Of a stretch of 64,000 bases of DNA, positions 53,832 through 63,055 are shown piece after piece; position 1 is the stretch's first letter, and every line of letters starts with the position of its first letter. A program made the translations under genes and the position numbers. Origin of the DNA: Proteobacteria bacterium SG_bin9 (GTDB taxonomy: Bacteria > Pseudomonadota > Alphaproteobacteria > Rhizobiales > Xanthobacteraceae); the NCBI GenBank assembly GCA_002083525.1, contig LWDM01000074.1:8815-72814 (forward strand), given 5' to 3'. The notes below the pieces were generated by a model. That model did no database searches, was not told the DNA's origin, and saw only the letters and a program-made list of their open reading frames with translations.

Positions 53832-54602
53832 ATGCGATTTGCGAACAAGGTGGCGGCGGTGACGGGTGGCGGTTCGGGGATTGGCCAGGAGGTCGCCCGC
53901 CGCTTTGTGGCCGAGGGTGGGGCGGTGGTGATCAACGGCCGCGATCCGGCAAAGCTAGCGGCGGCCGCGGCTCAGATTGACCCGTCAGGCGAGCGGGTGG
54001 CGGTTCACCCTGGTGACATCGCCGATCCATCGGTCGGCCGTGCGCTCGTTGCGCTGGCGGTCAAACGCTTCGGCCGCATCGATGCGCTGTTCAACAACGC
54101 CGGCGTGTTTCGCCCCAAACCGTTTCTCGACCTGGACGAGAGCGAGTTCGACTGGTTTCTCGACACCATCCTGAAAGGCAAGTTTTTTGCGGCTCAGGCT
54201 GCAGCGGCCGCGATGCGCAAGAACGGCGGCGGCGCCATTGTTCAGACCGGATCGATGTGGGCACTGCAGGCGGTCGGTGCGACGCCATCCGCGGCGTATT
54301 CGGCGGCGAACGCCGGTGTCCATGCCATGGTGCGCAATCTCGCGATCGAGCTCGCGCCTGACCGGATCAGAATCAATGCGGTTGCGCCCGCAGTGGTGGA
54401 GACGCCCGTCTACGGCACCTTCATGACGGAAGAGCAGGTCAAGGCGACGCTCCCCGGGTTCAACGCATTTCATCCGCTGGGCCGGAATGGCCAACCGCGC
54501 GATGTGGCGGAAGCGATCCTGTTCCTCGCGTCCGAACAAGCATCCTGGATTACAGGAGCCGTATTGCCGGTCGACGGCGGGGTCATGGCCGGCCGCCATT
54601 AG
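53832..54602 (+). CDS. SDR protein lacking the catalytic lysine
   Basis: A 256-residue SDR with the cofactor motif TGGGSGIG (11-18), NNAG at 88-91, Ser141 and Tyr156. The residue four after the Tyr is Asn160 (YSAAN) where classical SDRs have Lys. The codon is AAC, not a Lys codon. The C-terminal ITGAVLPVDGGV is otherwise classical. Activity may be altered or lost. Its start sits against operator O2, so it is probably a regulated target of the divergent TetR. Confidence 0.85.
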   Translation: MRFANKVAAVTGGGSGIGQEVARRFVAEGGAVVINGRDPAKLAAAAAQIDPSGERVAVHPGDIADPSVGRALVALAVKRFGRIDALFNNAGVFRPKPFLDLDESEFDWFLDTILKGKFFAAQAAAAAMRKNGGGAIVQTGSMWALQAVGATPSAAYSAANAGVHAMVRNLAIELAPDRIRINAVAPAVVETPVYGTFMTEEQVKATLPGFNAFHPLGRNGQPRDVAEAILFLASEQASWITGAVLPVDGGVMAGRH

Positions 54603-54753
54603 CCTGCGACAGTGAACCGCCGCTCCGCCGGTGAGGCTTGACGCCTCGCCGGCACGGGCCATCATGTCATTGAAACGTCATAGCGCTTGCCCAAGGTCCG
54701 GATACCTTAAGCAAGCAGGCGTGACCCCCAAAAACATGATGAGCCGAGGTCTA

Positions 54754-56958
54754 ATGGATTCCGCACAAGCTCTTGCTGCAAATGAGGAAAGTCCAGCCCT
54801 CGAGCTCGCTTCCGCAATCGCCTCAAGCCCTGAGCGCTTTATCAATCGGGAACTGTCCTGGCTGCACTTCAATCGCCGCGTGCTCGAGGAATCGGTCAAT
54901 CCCGGCCATCCGGCGCTGGAGCGCGTTCGCTTCCTGTCGATTTCCGCCAATAACCTTGATGAGTTCTTCATGGTCCGCGTCGCGGGCCTCAAGGCGCAGT
55001 TGCGCGAAGGCATCGTCGAGCGCAGTCCCGATGGCCTGACCCCGGCCGAGCAGCTCGCGCGCATCAACGAGACCGTCTCGACGCTCGCCGCCGATCAGCA
55101 GACGATCTGGCGCGACTTGCGGGAAATTCTCGCCGGGCACGGCATCGTGCTCGTCGACGGCAAGGACGTTTCGAAGGCTGAGACGTCGTGGATCGAGGAT
55201 CACTTCCTCCACAACATCTTCCCGCTGTTGACGCCGCTGGCGATCGATCCGGCGCATCCGTTTCCGTTCATCCCGAGCCTCGGTTTCACCATCGCGCTGC
55301 ATCTGATGCGGCAGTCCGACGGCAAGACAATGAACGCGCTGATCCGCATGCCGGGCAAGATCGACCGCTTCATCCGCCTGCCGTCGAACGGCAAGGACGA
55401 GGCGTTCCGGCTGATCACGCTCGAACAAGCGACGGGCTTGTTCATCAACCGTCTGTTCCCCGGTTACACGGTGAAGGGGCAGGGCGCGTTCCGGATCATC
55501 CGCGACTCCGAAATCGAAATCGAGGAAGAAGCCGAAGATCTCGTGCGCACGTTCGAGACGGCGCTGAAGCGCCGCCGCCGCGGATCGGTGATCCGCCTCG
55601 AAATCGAAGCGACCATGCCGGAAGAGCTGCGCACGTTCGTGAAGACCGCGCTCTCCACAACCGACGACGACGTTCTGCTCGTCGATGGCGTGCTGGCCAT
55701 GAACGAGCTGTCGCAACTGACGCGGCTCGATCGCCCCGATCTCGAATTCACGCCCTATGTGCCGCGCCATCCCGAACGCGTGCGCGATTACGGCGGTGAT
55801 ATTTTTGCAGCGATCCGCTCGAAGGACCTCGTCGTCCATCACCCGTATGAATCGTTCGACGTGGTCGTGCAGTTCCTGCAGCAGGCGGCGCGCGATCCGG
55901 ATGTGGTCGCGATCAAGCAGACGCTCTATCGCACCTCGAACAACTCGCCGATCGTGCGCGCGCTGGCCGAAGCGGCCGAGGCCGGCAAGTCGGTGACGGC
56001 GCTGATCGAACTCAAGGCGCGCTTCGATGAAGAGGCCAATATCCGCTGGGCGCGCGATCTTGAGCGCGCCGGCGTGCAGGTCGTCTATGGCTTTATCGAA
56101 CTGAAGACGCACGCCAAGCTGTCGCTGGTCGTTCGCCGCGAGGGCGGCAACCTGACCACGTACGTTCATACCGGCACCGGCAACTACCATCCGGTCACGG
56201 CCCGCATTTACACAGACTTGTCATATTTCACATCGGACCCGGTGATCGGGCGCGACGCGGCGCGGGTGTTCAACTTCATCACCGGTTATGCCGAGCCGAG
56301 CGACATCGAAAAGATGGCGGTGTCGCCGATCACGCTGCGCAAGCGGATGATCGAACACATTCGCGGTGAGACCAACTACGTCAAACACGGCAAGCCGGGC
56401 GCGATCTGGCTGAAGATGAACTCGCTCGTCGATCCCGACATCATCGACGCGCTGTATGAAGCATCGCAAGCCGGCGTCTCGATCGATCTTGTCGTGCGCG
56501 GCATCTGCTGCCTGCGGCCGGGTGTGCCGGGCCTGTCGGACAACATTCGTGTCAAATCCGTGATCGGCCGTTTCCTCGAACACGGCCGAATCTATTGCTT
56601 CGGAATGGGGCATGGCCTGCCGAGTGCCAAGGCAGCTGTGTATATCTCATCGGCAGACATGATGCCGCGGAACCTGGACCGCCGTGTCGAGGTGTTGTGT
56701 CCGCTGCAAAATCCCACGGTGCATCAGCAGGTTCTCGAGCAAATCATGGTCGCGAATCTGAAGGACAACGAGCAAAGCTGGCAGTTATTGCCGGACGGAT
56801 CGTCAACGCGTATGAAGGCCGCGAAAGGCGACGAGTCTTTCAACGTTCATAACTACTTTATGACGAATCCAAGTCTGTCAGGCCGTGGAAAGTCGCTTAA
56901 GGAATCTTCGCCGCGTCGTCTTACGCGCCGTTCGGAGCGTCAGCCACAATCAGGCTAG
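54754..56958 (+). CDS. ppk1: Polyphosphate kinase 1
   Basis: A 734-residue enzyme that polymerises the gamma-phosphate of ATP into polyphosphate. The N-terminal FINRELSWLHFNRRVLEE motif is complete, and the two PLD-like catalytic regions have the active histidines in THAKLSLVVRREG and HTGTGNYHPVT. The ATG at 54754 is chosen because GAGG lies before it and the family motif starts soon after. Its end overlaps the ppx gene. Confidence 0.96.
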   Translation: MDSAQALAANEESPALELASAIASSPERFINRELSWLHFNRRVLEESVNPGHPALERVRFLSISANNLDEFFMVRVAGLKAQLREGIVERSPDGLTPAEQLARINETVSTLAADQQTIWRDLREILAGHGIVLVDGKDVSKAETSWIEDHFLHNIFPLLTPLAIDPAHPFPFIPSLGFTIALHLMRQSDGKTMNALIRMPGKIDRFIRLPSNGKDEAFRLITLEQATGLFINRLFPGYTVKGQGAFRIIRDSEIEIEEEAEDLVRTFETALKRRRRGSVIRLEIEATMPEELRTFVKTALSTTDDDVLLVDGVLAMNELSQLTRLDRPDLEFTPYVPRHPERVRDYGGDIFAAIRSKDLVVHHPYESFDVVVQFLQQAARDPDVVAIKQTLYRTSNNSPIVRALAEAAEAGKSVTALIELKARFDEEANIRWARDLERAGVQVVYGFIELKTHAKLSLVVRREGGNLTTYVHTGTGNYHPVTARIYTDLSYFTSDPVIGRDAARVFNFITGYAEPSDIEKMAVSPITLRKRMIEHIRGETNYVKHGKPGAIWLKMNSLVDPDIIDALYEASQAGVSIDLVVRGICCLRPGVPGLSDNIRVKSVIGRFLEHGRIYCFGMGHGLPSAKAAVYISSADMMPRNLDRRVEVLCPLQNPTVHQQVLEQIMVANLKDNEQSWQLLPDGSSTRMKAAKGDESFNVHNYFMTNPSLSGRGKSLKESSPRRLTRRSERQPQSG

Positions 56959-58489
56959 GCTCGTGCCGGCGCGGTCGCCCGCGCGCCGTATTGCCAAGAG
57001 TGCGGTCAACGAGAGCGTCGCCGTCATCGACATCGGATCGAACTCGGTTCGTCTCGTCGTCTACGAGGCGATGACGCGTTCGCTCTCGCCGATCTTCAAC
57101 GAGAAGACATTGTGCGGCCTCGGCCGCGAAGTGCAGACGACGGGGTTGCTGGCTCCCGATGCAGTGGCGAAGGCGATCGCCGCGCTGCGGCGGTTTCGCG
57201 CGCTATGCCGCGTGATCAAGGTCGGCAAGGTGTATGCGGTTGCGACCGCCGCTTGCCGCGACGCCAAGAACGGTCCCGACTTCATCGCCCAGGCGGAACG
57301 CATCTGCGGCGCGCCGATCGAAATTCTGTCGGGCGCCCGTGAGGCACGATTGTCGGCGCTCGGCGTCATCGCCGGCATTCACAAGGCCGACGGCATCGTC
57401 GGAGACCTTGGCGGCGGCTCGCTCGAACTGATCGACATTCGCGGCCATCGCATCAGCAAGGGCTCGACCCTGCCGCTCGGCGGGTTGGCGCTGCAGGACC
57501 TGTCGCAGAAATCGCTCAAGCGCGCGGAACGGATCGTGCGCGAGGATCTCGCGGGTCTGCCGCAGCTCAAGGCGGGGCGCGGCCGCGCCTTCTACGCCGT
57601 CGGCGGCACGTGGCGTGCGCTCGCCCGCATTCACATCATCCAGAGCGGCTATCCGCTGCGGGTGATGCACGGCTACACCATTCCAGCCGATGACGCGCTC
57701 GATTTCGTCCGCAGGCTTCGCCGGCTCGCGGCCGCCAACATCCTTGCCGACATCGAAACGGTCGCGGATGCGCGGCGTCCGCTGCTGACCTATGCGGCGC
57801 TGGTGATGGAGTACATCATCCGCGTGGCCAAACCGAAGTCGATCGTGTTCTCGACCTACGGCGTGCGCGAAGGTCTTCTCTACGAGATGCTGCCCGCCGA
57901 CGAGCGCGCGGAAGACGGATTGATCGCGGCCGCCGGCACGCTGAACGATCTGCGCTCGCGCGATCCGCGCCACGCCGACGATCTGATCGAGTGGACGAAC
58001 AGCTTCGTGCGTGTCGCACGGCTGAAGGAGACGGAGGAAGAGCGCAGGCTTCGTCATGCCGCCTGTCTGCTGTCGGACATCGGCTGGCGTGCGCATCCCG
58101 ACTATCGCGGCGAGCAGACGCTCAACCTCATCACCAACGGACACTTCGGCGCCATCAGCCATGAAGGCCGCGCATTCCTTGCGCTGGCGATTTACTATCG
58201 CTACGCCGGTCTCAACATCGAGAACGAGGCGCCGGAAGAGGTGAGGGCGCTGCTGACCCCGCATGCCGTCGAGCGGGCCAGGGTGCTCGGCGCGGCCTTC
58301 CGCGTCGCGCATCTGATTTCAGCGGCGCGCGGCGGCGTGCTGCAGTCGACCCATTTCCGCGCGCGCGGCCGCAAGATCACGCTGGCGTTCGATGCGAAGG
58401 TGGCGGATTTGGCGGCCGACCGGATCGGCAGCCGCTTCAAGCAGCTCGCCAAGATGGTCGGGCGCTCGTCGGCAATCGTCAAACACTGA
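56885..58489 (+). CDS. ppx: Exopolyphosphatase (Ppx/GppA family)
   Basis: A 534-residue phosphatase that removes terminal phosphates from polyphosphate or pppGpp. The ASKHA motifs are VAVIDIGSNSVRLVVYE and GDLGGGSLELID, and the C-terminal HD-like domain is present. The GTG at 56885 gives a 74-base overlap with ppk1. A GTG at 56963, after the ppk1 stop, is also possible and would remove 26 basic residues. The pair makes and breaks the same polymer. Confidence 0.92.
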   Translation: MESRLRNLRRVVLRAVRSVSHNQARLVPARSPARRIAKSAVNESVAVIDIGSNSVRLVVYEAMTRSLSPIFNEKTLCGLGREVQTTGLLAPDAVAKAIAALRRFRALCRVIKVGKVYAVATAACRDAKNGPDFIAQAERICGAPIEILSGAREARLSALGVIAGIHKADGIVGDLGGGSLELIDIRGHRISKGSTLPLGGLALQDLSQKSLKRAERIVREDLAGLPQLKAGRGRAFYAVGGTWRALARIHIIQSGYPLRVMHGYTIPADDALDFVRRLRRLAAANILADIETVADARRPLLTYAALVMEYIIRVAKPKSIVFSTYGVREGLLYEMLPADERAEDGLIAAAGTLNDLRSRDPRHADDLIEWTNSFVRVARLKETEEERRLRHAACLLSDIGWRAHPDYRGEQTLNLITNGHFGAISHEGRAFLALAIYYRYAGLNIENEAPEEVRALLTPHAVERARVLGAAFRVAHLISAARGGVLQSTHFRARGRKITLAFDAKVADLAADRIGSRFKQLAKMVGRSSAIVKH

Positions 58490-58493
58490 GCAG

Positions 58494-58509
58494 CCGCAGC
58501 TAGCTGCGG
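58494..58509. repeat. Perfect 16-base palindrome spanning the rnd stop
   Basis: CCGCAGCTAGCTGCGG lies at the convergent ends of ppx and rnd and includes the rnd TAG. It has no T-run. It may form a short hairpin at both message ends. Confidence 0.4.
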
Positions 58510-59648
58510 TCGACCCGGATCACGCGCCCCTTTTCGACGGCAAGGGCCAGTTGGCCGCGCTTCAGCGAAAGCGCGGCTTCGCCGAACAGCTCCCGCCGCC
58601 AGCCGTGCAGCGCGCCGACATCGGCTTCGTCGTCGATTGCGATCTGCTCGAGGTCGTCGACGGTTGCGATGACCTTGGAGGCGACGCCGTGTTTCTCGGA
58701 CGTCATACGCAGAAGCACTTTCAATAGCTCCACCGTCGCCGACCCATTGGCGGAGCCGCGCGGCTTTTCCAGCCGCGGCAGGGTCTGCGGATCGCGGGCG
58801 ATGCCGCGCTGAACGGCGGCGACGATGTCCTGGCCCCACTTCGACTTCTCGAAGCCTTTCGGAATCGAACGCAGATGCGCCAGCTTTTCCAGCGACGCCG
58901 GTGCGTGCGTGGCGATATCGCCGATGGCGTCGTCTTTCAGAATGCGGCTGCGCGGCACGTCGCGGCTCTGTGCCTCGGCCTCGCGCCACGCGGCGACTTC
59001 CATCAGAACCGCGAGCTCCTTCGGCTTGCGCACGCGCGTCTTCAGCCGCTCCCACGCCCGCTCGGGGTGGAAGTCGTAGGTCCGGGGCGAGGTGAGCACC
59101 TCCATCTCCTCGGAGACCCAGTCGCTGCGTCCGCGCTTCTTGAGATCGGCATCGAGTGCTGTGAAAACGTCGCGCAGATAGGTCACGTCGGCGAGTGCGT
59201 AGGCGGCTTGTTCGTCGGTGAGCGGACGGCGCGACCAGTCGGTGAAGCGGTGGGTCTTGTCGGGGCGGTGGCCGGTGATCCGCTCGACCAGCGCATCGTA
59301 GGCGATGCTGTCGCCATAGCCCAGCACCATGGCCGCGACCTGGGTGTCGAACACCGGGTGCGGGACGATCCCGGCACGATGAAAGATGATTTCGATATCC
59401 TGACGCGCGGCGTGAAACACCTTCAGCACGCTCTCGTTGCCCATCAGGTCGAAGAACGGCTTGAGGTCGAGGCCCTCCGCCAGCGCATCGATGACCACCG
59501 CATCCTCGGCACTTGCCAGCTGGATGACGCAAAGCAGGGGGTAGTAGGTGGTCTCGCGCAGGAACTCAGTGTCGACTGTAATCACACTGTGCTTGGCAAG
59601 GCGGTCGCAGACGGCAGTCAGCGCCCCGGTGGTCGTAATCAATTCCAT
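58500..59648 (-). CDS. rnd: Ribonuclease D
   Basis: A 382-residue 3'-5' exonuclease for tRNA maturation. The DEDD exonuclease motifs are visible: DTEFLRE (Asp/Glu pair), then FHAARQDIEI, and YALADVTYL with the last Asp. A C-terminal HRDC domain follows. Length is as expected. Convergent with ppx. Confidence 0.95.
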   Translation of the reverse strand: MELITTTGALTAVCDRLAKHSVITVDTEFLRETTYYPLLCVIQLASAEDAVVIDALAEGLDLKPFFDLMGNESVLKVFHAARQDIEIIFHRAGIVPHPVFDTQVAAMVLGYGDSIAYDALVERITGHRPDKTHRFTDWSRRPLTDEQAAYALADVTYLRDVFTALDADLKKRGRSDWVSEEMEVLTSPRTYDFHPERAWERLKTRVRKPKELAVLMEVAAWREAEAQSRDVPRSRILKDDAIGDIATHAPASLEKLAHLRSIPKGFEKSKWGQDIVAAVQRGIARDPQTLPRLEKPRGSANGSATVELLKVLLRMTSEKHGVASKVIATVDDLEQIAIDDEADVGALHGWRRELFGEAALSLKRGQLALAVEKGRVIRVDRS

Positions 59649-59821
59649 GCCGGGCTTATTAAGCGCAGCCGCGACATTTATCCATTCGAAATTGAGGTTT
59701 TCCGGGTCCGGCCGGGGTGCTCCACCGGCAAATCCGAATTTCTCCTAACTCGCAATGAACCCGTTGTTCCGGCAAGGCTACGAAGGTGCATTGCGAAACG
59801 AATCCGGAGCACCTTTTTCAC

Positions 59822-60082
59822 ATGCGCCGACAGGCTTTCATTGCGCTGTGGCTGGCCGCCGTCGTCGCTGGCTTTGGTGCCGGTTCCGCCTTTGCCAACT
59901 CGCTTGCGCCGACGGTGCGGCCGCGGATGTCGATTCCGACGCCGGTGCAGGCGCTGCGAACGGTCGACGTCAACGTCAAGCCGCACCTACAGACCCTCGA
60001 CGTGCGTCCGCGCTGCGAAGCCGAACAAAAGCTCATCAAACGCGGCACCGCCGTTCGCGATCGCGTCTGCGAATTCGAGTAG
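59822..60082 (+). CDS. Small exported hypothetical protein (86 aa)
   Basis: An 86-residue protein with a signal peptide (about 1-25, ending GSAFA) and a mature part with two cysteines (VRPRCEAEQK and DRVCEFE) that could form a disulfide. No family recognised. Third codon positions are GC-rich, which favours coding. An upstream in-frame ATG (59786) would put a non-hydrophobic leader before the signal peptide. It is divergent from rnd. Confidence 0.65.
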   Translation: MRRQAFIALWLAAVVAGFGAGSAFANSLAPTVRPRMSIPTPVQALRTVDVNVKPHLQTLDVRPRCEAEQKLIKRGTAVRDRVCEFE

Positions 60083-60196
60083 ACCGCGAGTGTACTGATT
60101 GAACGCGGGCCCGAGCGTCATACCTTGCGTGCATCATTGATGTTGCCAACATGAACGCGCTCGCGTTCAGTTATTGGCATCATATCAAGGTGCCCG

Positions 60197-61045
60197 ATGA
60201 TTGAATCTCTCGACCATGCCGTCGTTCTTGTCCGCGATTTCGATGCGGCCGTTGCCAACTACGAAGCGTTTCTCGCGCGCAAGGTTGCGTGGAAGACATC
60301 CAGCGATGGCGCGGCGACCGCGCTGTTCACGCTCGCTAATACCTCGATCGAGCTGATGGCGGCGACCGGCGCCGGGTCGACCGGCGATCGTGTGCGTGCG
60401 GCGCTGGACGAGCGCGGCGAGGGGCTGGCGAGCATCGCGTTTCGCGTTGGCGATATCGCGCGCATGCATCGGCGGCTCTCGCGGCTCGGCCTCAATCCGG
60501 AGGCAGTGGCGGAAACGACGAGCCGCAATGATCTCGATGGTGCATCGCTGAACTGGCAGCGCACGCGCGCGGAGACAGCGACGACCCATGGCATCCGCCA
60601 GTTCTTTCTCGAAATGCAGGGCGAGCGTCCGCGATCGGTAGAAACCGCGCCGTCCGCGATTACCGGCCTCGACCACATTGTTATCGGCACGCCGGCGCCG
60701 GAACGGGCCGCCGCGCTCTATGGCGCCCGGCTCGGCCTCGACATGGCGCTCGACCGCAGCAATCCGGACTGGGGCGTGCGGCTGATGTTCTTCCGCTGCG
60801 GCGACATGATCGTCGAGATCGCACATAGCTTGAAGGACGGCGCGGGCGAAGGGCCGGACACGTTCCGGGGCTTAAGCTGGCGGGTTGCCGATATCGATGC
60901 CGCGCAAGCGCGCCTCACCGGGTCCGGGTTCAACGTTTCGGAGGTCCGGATCGGCCGGAAACCGGGGACGCGGATTTGCACCGTCCGCGACCGCACCTCG
61001 GGCGTGCCGACGCTGTTGATCCAGCCCGCGCCTCCCAGAAACTGA
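60197..61045 (+). CDS. VOC family (glyoxalase-like) protein
   Basis: A 282-residue protein with two vicinal-oxygen-chelate modules: SLDHAVVLVRDFDAAVANYE at the N-terminus and GLDHIVIGTPAPERAAALYGA, shortened, in the second half. The first His in each is the usual metal ligand. Family members include glyoxalases, dioxygenases and resistance proteins; none can be chosen here. It lies between the 86-residue gene and aspS. Confidence 0.8.
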   Translation: MIESLDHAVVLVRDFDAAVANYEAFLARKVAWKTSSDGAATALFTLANTSIELMAATGAGSTGDRVRAALDERGEGLASIAFRVGDIARMHRRLSRLGLNPEAVAETTSRNDLDGASLNWQRTRAETATTHGIRQFFLEMQGERPRSVETAPSAITGLDHIVIGTPAPERAAALYGARLGLDMALDRSNPDWGVRLMFFRCGDMIVEIAHSLKDGAGEGPDTFRGLSWRVADIDAAQARLTGSGFNVSEVRIGRKPGTRICTVRDRTSGVPTLLIQPAPPRN

Positions 61046-61191
61046 GTAGAATTTAAGCCGCCGCAAAGGCGGCGTCCGGTTGCTCGAAAAACAACGGTTC
61101 CCTTGGTTGCCGGGCGTTTGCGGCTCGGCTAAACCGTGCCCTCCGCGGCTGGCATTCCCCGCCCGATTCTCGTGATTTTCTGAAGGCTTCC

Positions 61192-62967
61192 ATGCATCGC
61201 TACCGGTCCCATACGTGCGGCGCGCTCCGCGACAGCCACATCGGCGAAACGGTTCGTCTTTCCGGCTGGTGTCATCGTATCCGTGACCACGGCGGCGTGC
61301 TGTTCATCGACCTGCGCGACCACTACGGCCTGACCCAGTGCGTTGCCGATCCGGACTCGCCGGCATTCAAGACCGCCGAGACGCTGCGCTCGGAGTGGGT
61401 GGTGCGGATCGACGGCAAGGTGCGCAAGCGCCCGGCCGGAACCGACAATCCGGAATTGCCGACCGGCATGGTCGAACTCTACGTCAGCGAAATTGAAGTG
61501 CTCGGCGCGGCCGACGAACTGCCGATGCCGGTGTTCGGCGATCAGGAATATCCGGAAGACATCCGCCTGCGGTACCGGTTCCTCGATCTGCGCCGGGAGA
61601 CGCTGCACAAGAACATCATGACGCGCGGCGCGATCATCGACTCGATGCGCAAGCGGATGAAGGGGCAGGGCTTCTTCGAATTCCAGACGCCGATCCTGAC
61701 CGCATCGTCGCCGGAAGGCGCGCGCGACTTCCTCGTGCCGTCGCGCATTCATCCGGGCAAGTTCTACGCGCTGCCGCAGGCGCCGCAGCAGTACAAGCAG
61801 CTGCTGATGATGTCGGGCTTCGACCGCTACTTCCAAATCGCGCCGTGCTTCCGCGACGAAGATCCGCGCGCTGATCGCCTGCCGGGCGAATTCTATCAGC
61901 TCGACGTCGAGATGAGCTTCGTCACGCAGGATGACGTGTTCGCGGCGATGGAGCCGGTGATCACCGGCGTGTTCGAGGATTTCGCCGAAGGCAAGCCGGT
62001 GACAAAGAACTGGCCGCGCATTCCGTTTGCCGAAGCGCTGCGCAAGTACGGCTCCGACAAGCCGGATTTGCGCAACCCGGTGATCATGCAGAACGTCTCC
62101 GAGCCGTTCCGCGGTTCGGGTTTCAAGATTTTCGCGCGCATGCTCGAAGAGCCGAAGAACGAGGTGTGGGCGATCCCCGCGCCGGGCGGCGGCAACCGCG
62201 CGTTCTGCGACCGCATGAACTCGTGGGCGCAGGGCGAGGGCCAGCCGGGCCTCGGCTACATCTTCTGGCGCGAGGGCGAGGAAAGCGGCGCAGGACCGCT
62301 CGCCAAAAACATCGGCCCGGAGCGCACCAAGCAGATCGCGGAGCAGCTCAAGCTCGGCGTCGGCGATGCCGCGTTCTTCGTCGCCGGCGATCCGCAAAAG
62401 TTCTGGAAGTTCGCAGGGCTCGCGCGGACGCGCGTCGGCGAGGAGTTGAACCTGATCGACAAGGACCGGTTCGAACTCGCCTGGATCGTCGACTTCCCGA
62501 TGTACGAGTACAGCGAGGAAGAGAAGAAGGTCGACTTCTCGCACAACCCGTTCTCGATGCCGCAGGGCGAGCTCGAGGCGCTGGAGACGCAGGACCCGCT
62601 GACCATCAAGGCATTCCAGTACGACATCGCCTGCAACGGCTACGAGATCGCCTCGGGCGGTATCCGCAACCACCGTCCGAAGACGATGGTGAAGGCATTT
62701 GAGATCGCCGGATACAGCGAGACCGACGTGGTCGAGCGCTTCGGCGGCCTCTACCGTGCCTTCCAGTATGGCGCGCCGCCGCACGGCGGTATGGCGGCTG
62801 GCGTCGACCGGATTGTCATGCTGCTCTGCGGCACTACCAACCTGCGGGAAATTTCGCTTTTCCCGATGAATCAGCGCGCGGAAGACTTACTGATGGGTGC
62901 ACCGTCGGAAGTGACCGCCAAGCAGTTGCGTGAGCTTCATATCAGGCTCAATCTTCCGCAAAACTGA
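61192..62967 (+). CDS. aspS: Aspartyl-tRNA synthetase
   Basis: A 591-residue class II synthetase. An N-terminal OB-fold anticodon domain (HRYRSHTCGALRDSHIGE), then class II motifs 2 (CFRDEDPRADR) and 3 (GVDRIVMLL), with a GAD insert in the bacterial form. Whether it also charges tRNA-Asn (non-discriminating, with GatCAB) cannot be told here. The 146 bases before it hold a GC-rich hairpin (61057-61073, GCCGCC/GGCGGC). Confidence 0.97.
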   Translation: MHRYRSHTCGALRDSHIGETVRLSGWCHRIRDHGGVLFIDLRDHYGLTQCVADPDSPAFKTAETLRSEWVVRIDGKVRKRPAGTDNPELPTGMVELYVSEIEVLGAADELPMPVFGDQEYPEDIRLRYRFLDLRRETLHKNIMTRGAIIDSMRKRMKGQGFFEFQTPILTASSPEGARDFLVPSRIHPGKFYALPQAPQQYKQLLMMSGFDRYFQIAPCFRDEDPRADRLPGEFYQLDVEMSFVTQDDVFAAMEPVITGVFEDFAEGKPVTKNWPRIPFAEALRKYGSDKPDLRNPVIMQNVSEPFRGSGFKIFARMLEEPKNEVWAIPAPGGGNRAFCDRMNSWAQGEGQPGLGYIFWREGEESGAGPLAKNIGPERTKQIAEQLKLGVGDAAFFVAGDPQKFWKFAGLARTRVGEELNLIDKDRFELAWIVDFPMYEYSEEEKKVDFSHNPFSMPQGELEALETQDPLTIKAFQYDIACNGYEIASGGIRNHRPKTMVKAFEIAGYSETDVVERFGGLYRAFQYGAPPHGGMAAGVDRIVMLLCGTTNLREISLFPMNQRAEDLLMGAPSEVTAKQLRELHIRLNLPQN

Positions 62968-62986
62968 GCGGGTAAAGTGTAACCAA

Positions 62987-63024
62987 CCGAAGTCCCGGCC
63001 GGTGGCCGGGAGCAATAACTTCGG
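62987..63024. other. Stem-loop in the malic enzyme leader
   Basis: CCGAAGT-CCCGGCC (62987-63000) pairs with GGCCGGG (63004-63010) and ACTTCGG (63018-63024), with a 7-base bulge. It lies between aspS and the malic enzyme start (63056). No T-run follows, so it is an mRNA structure rather than a terminator. Confidence 0.5.
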
Positions 63025-63055
63025 GGCCATAAAAGTCTGCGGGGAGGGAAGCGGT

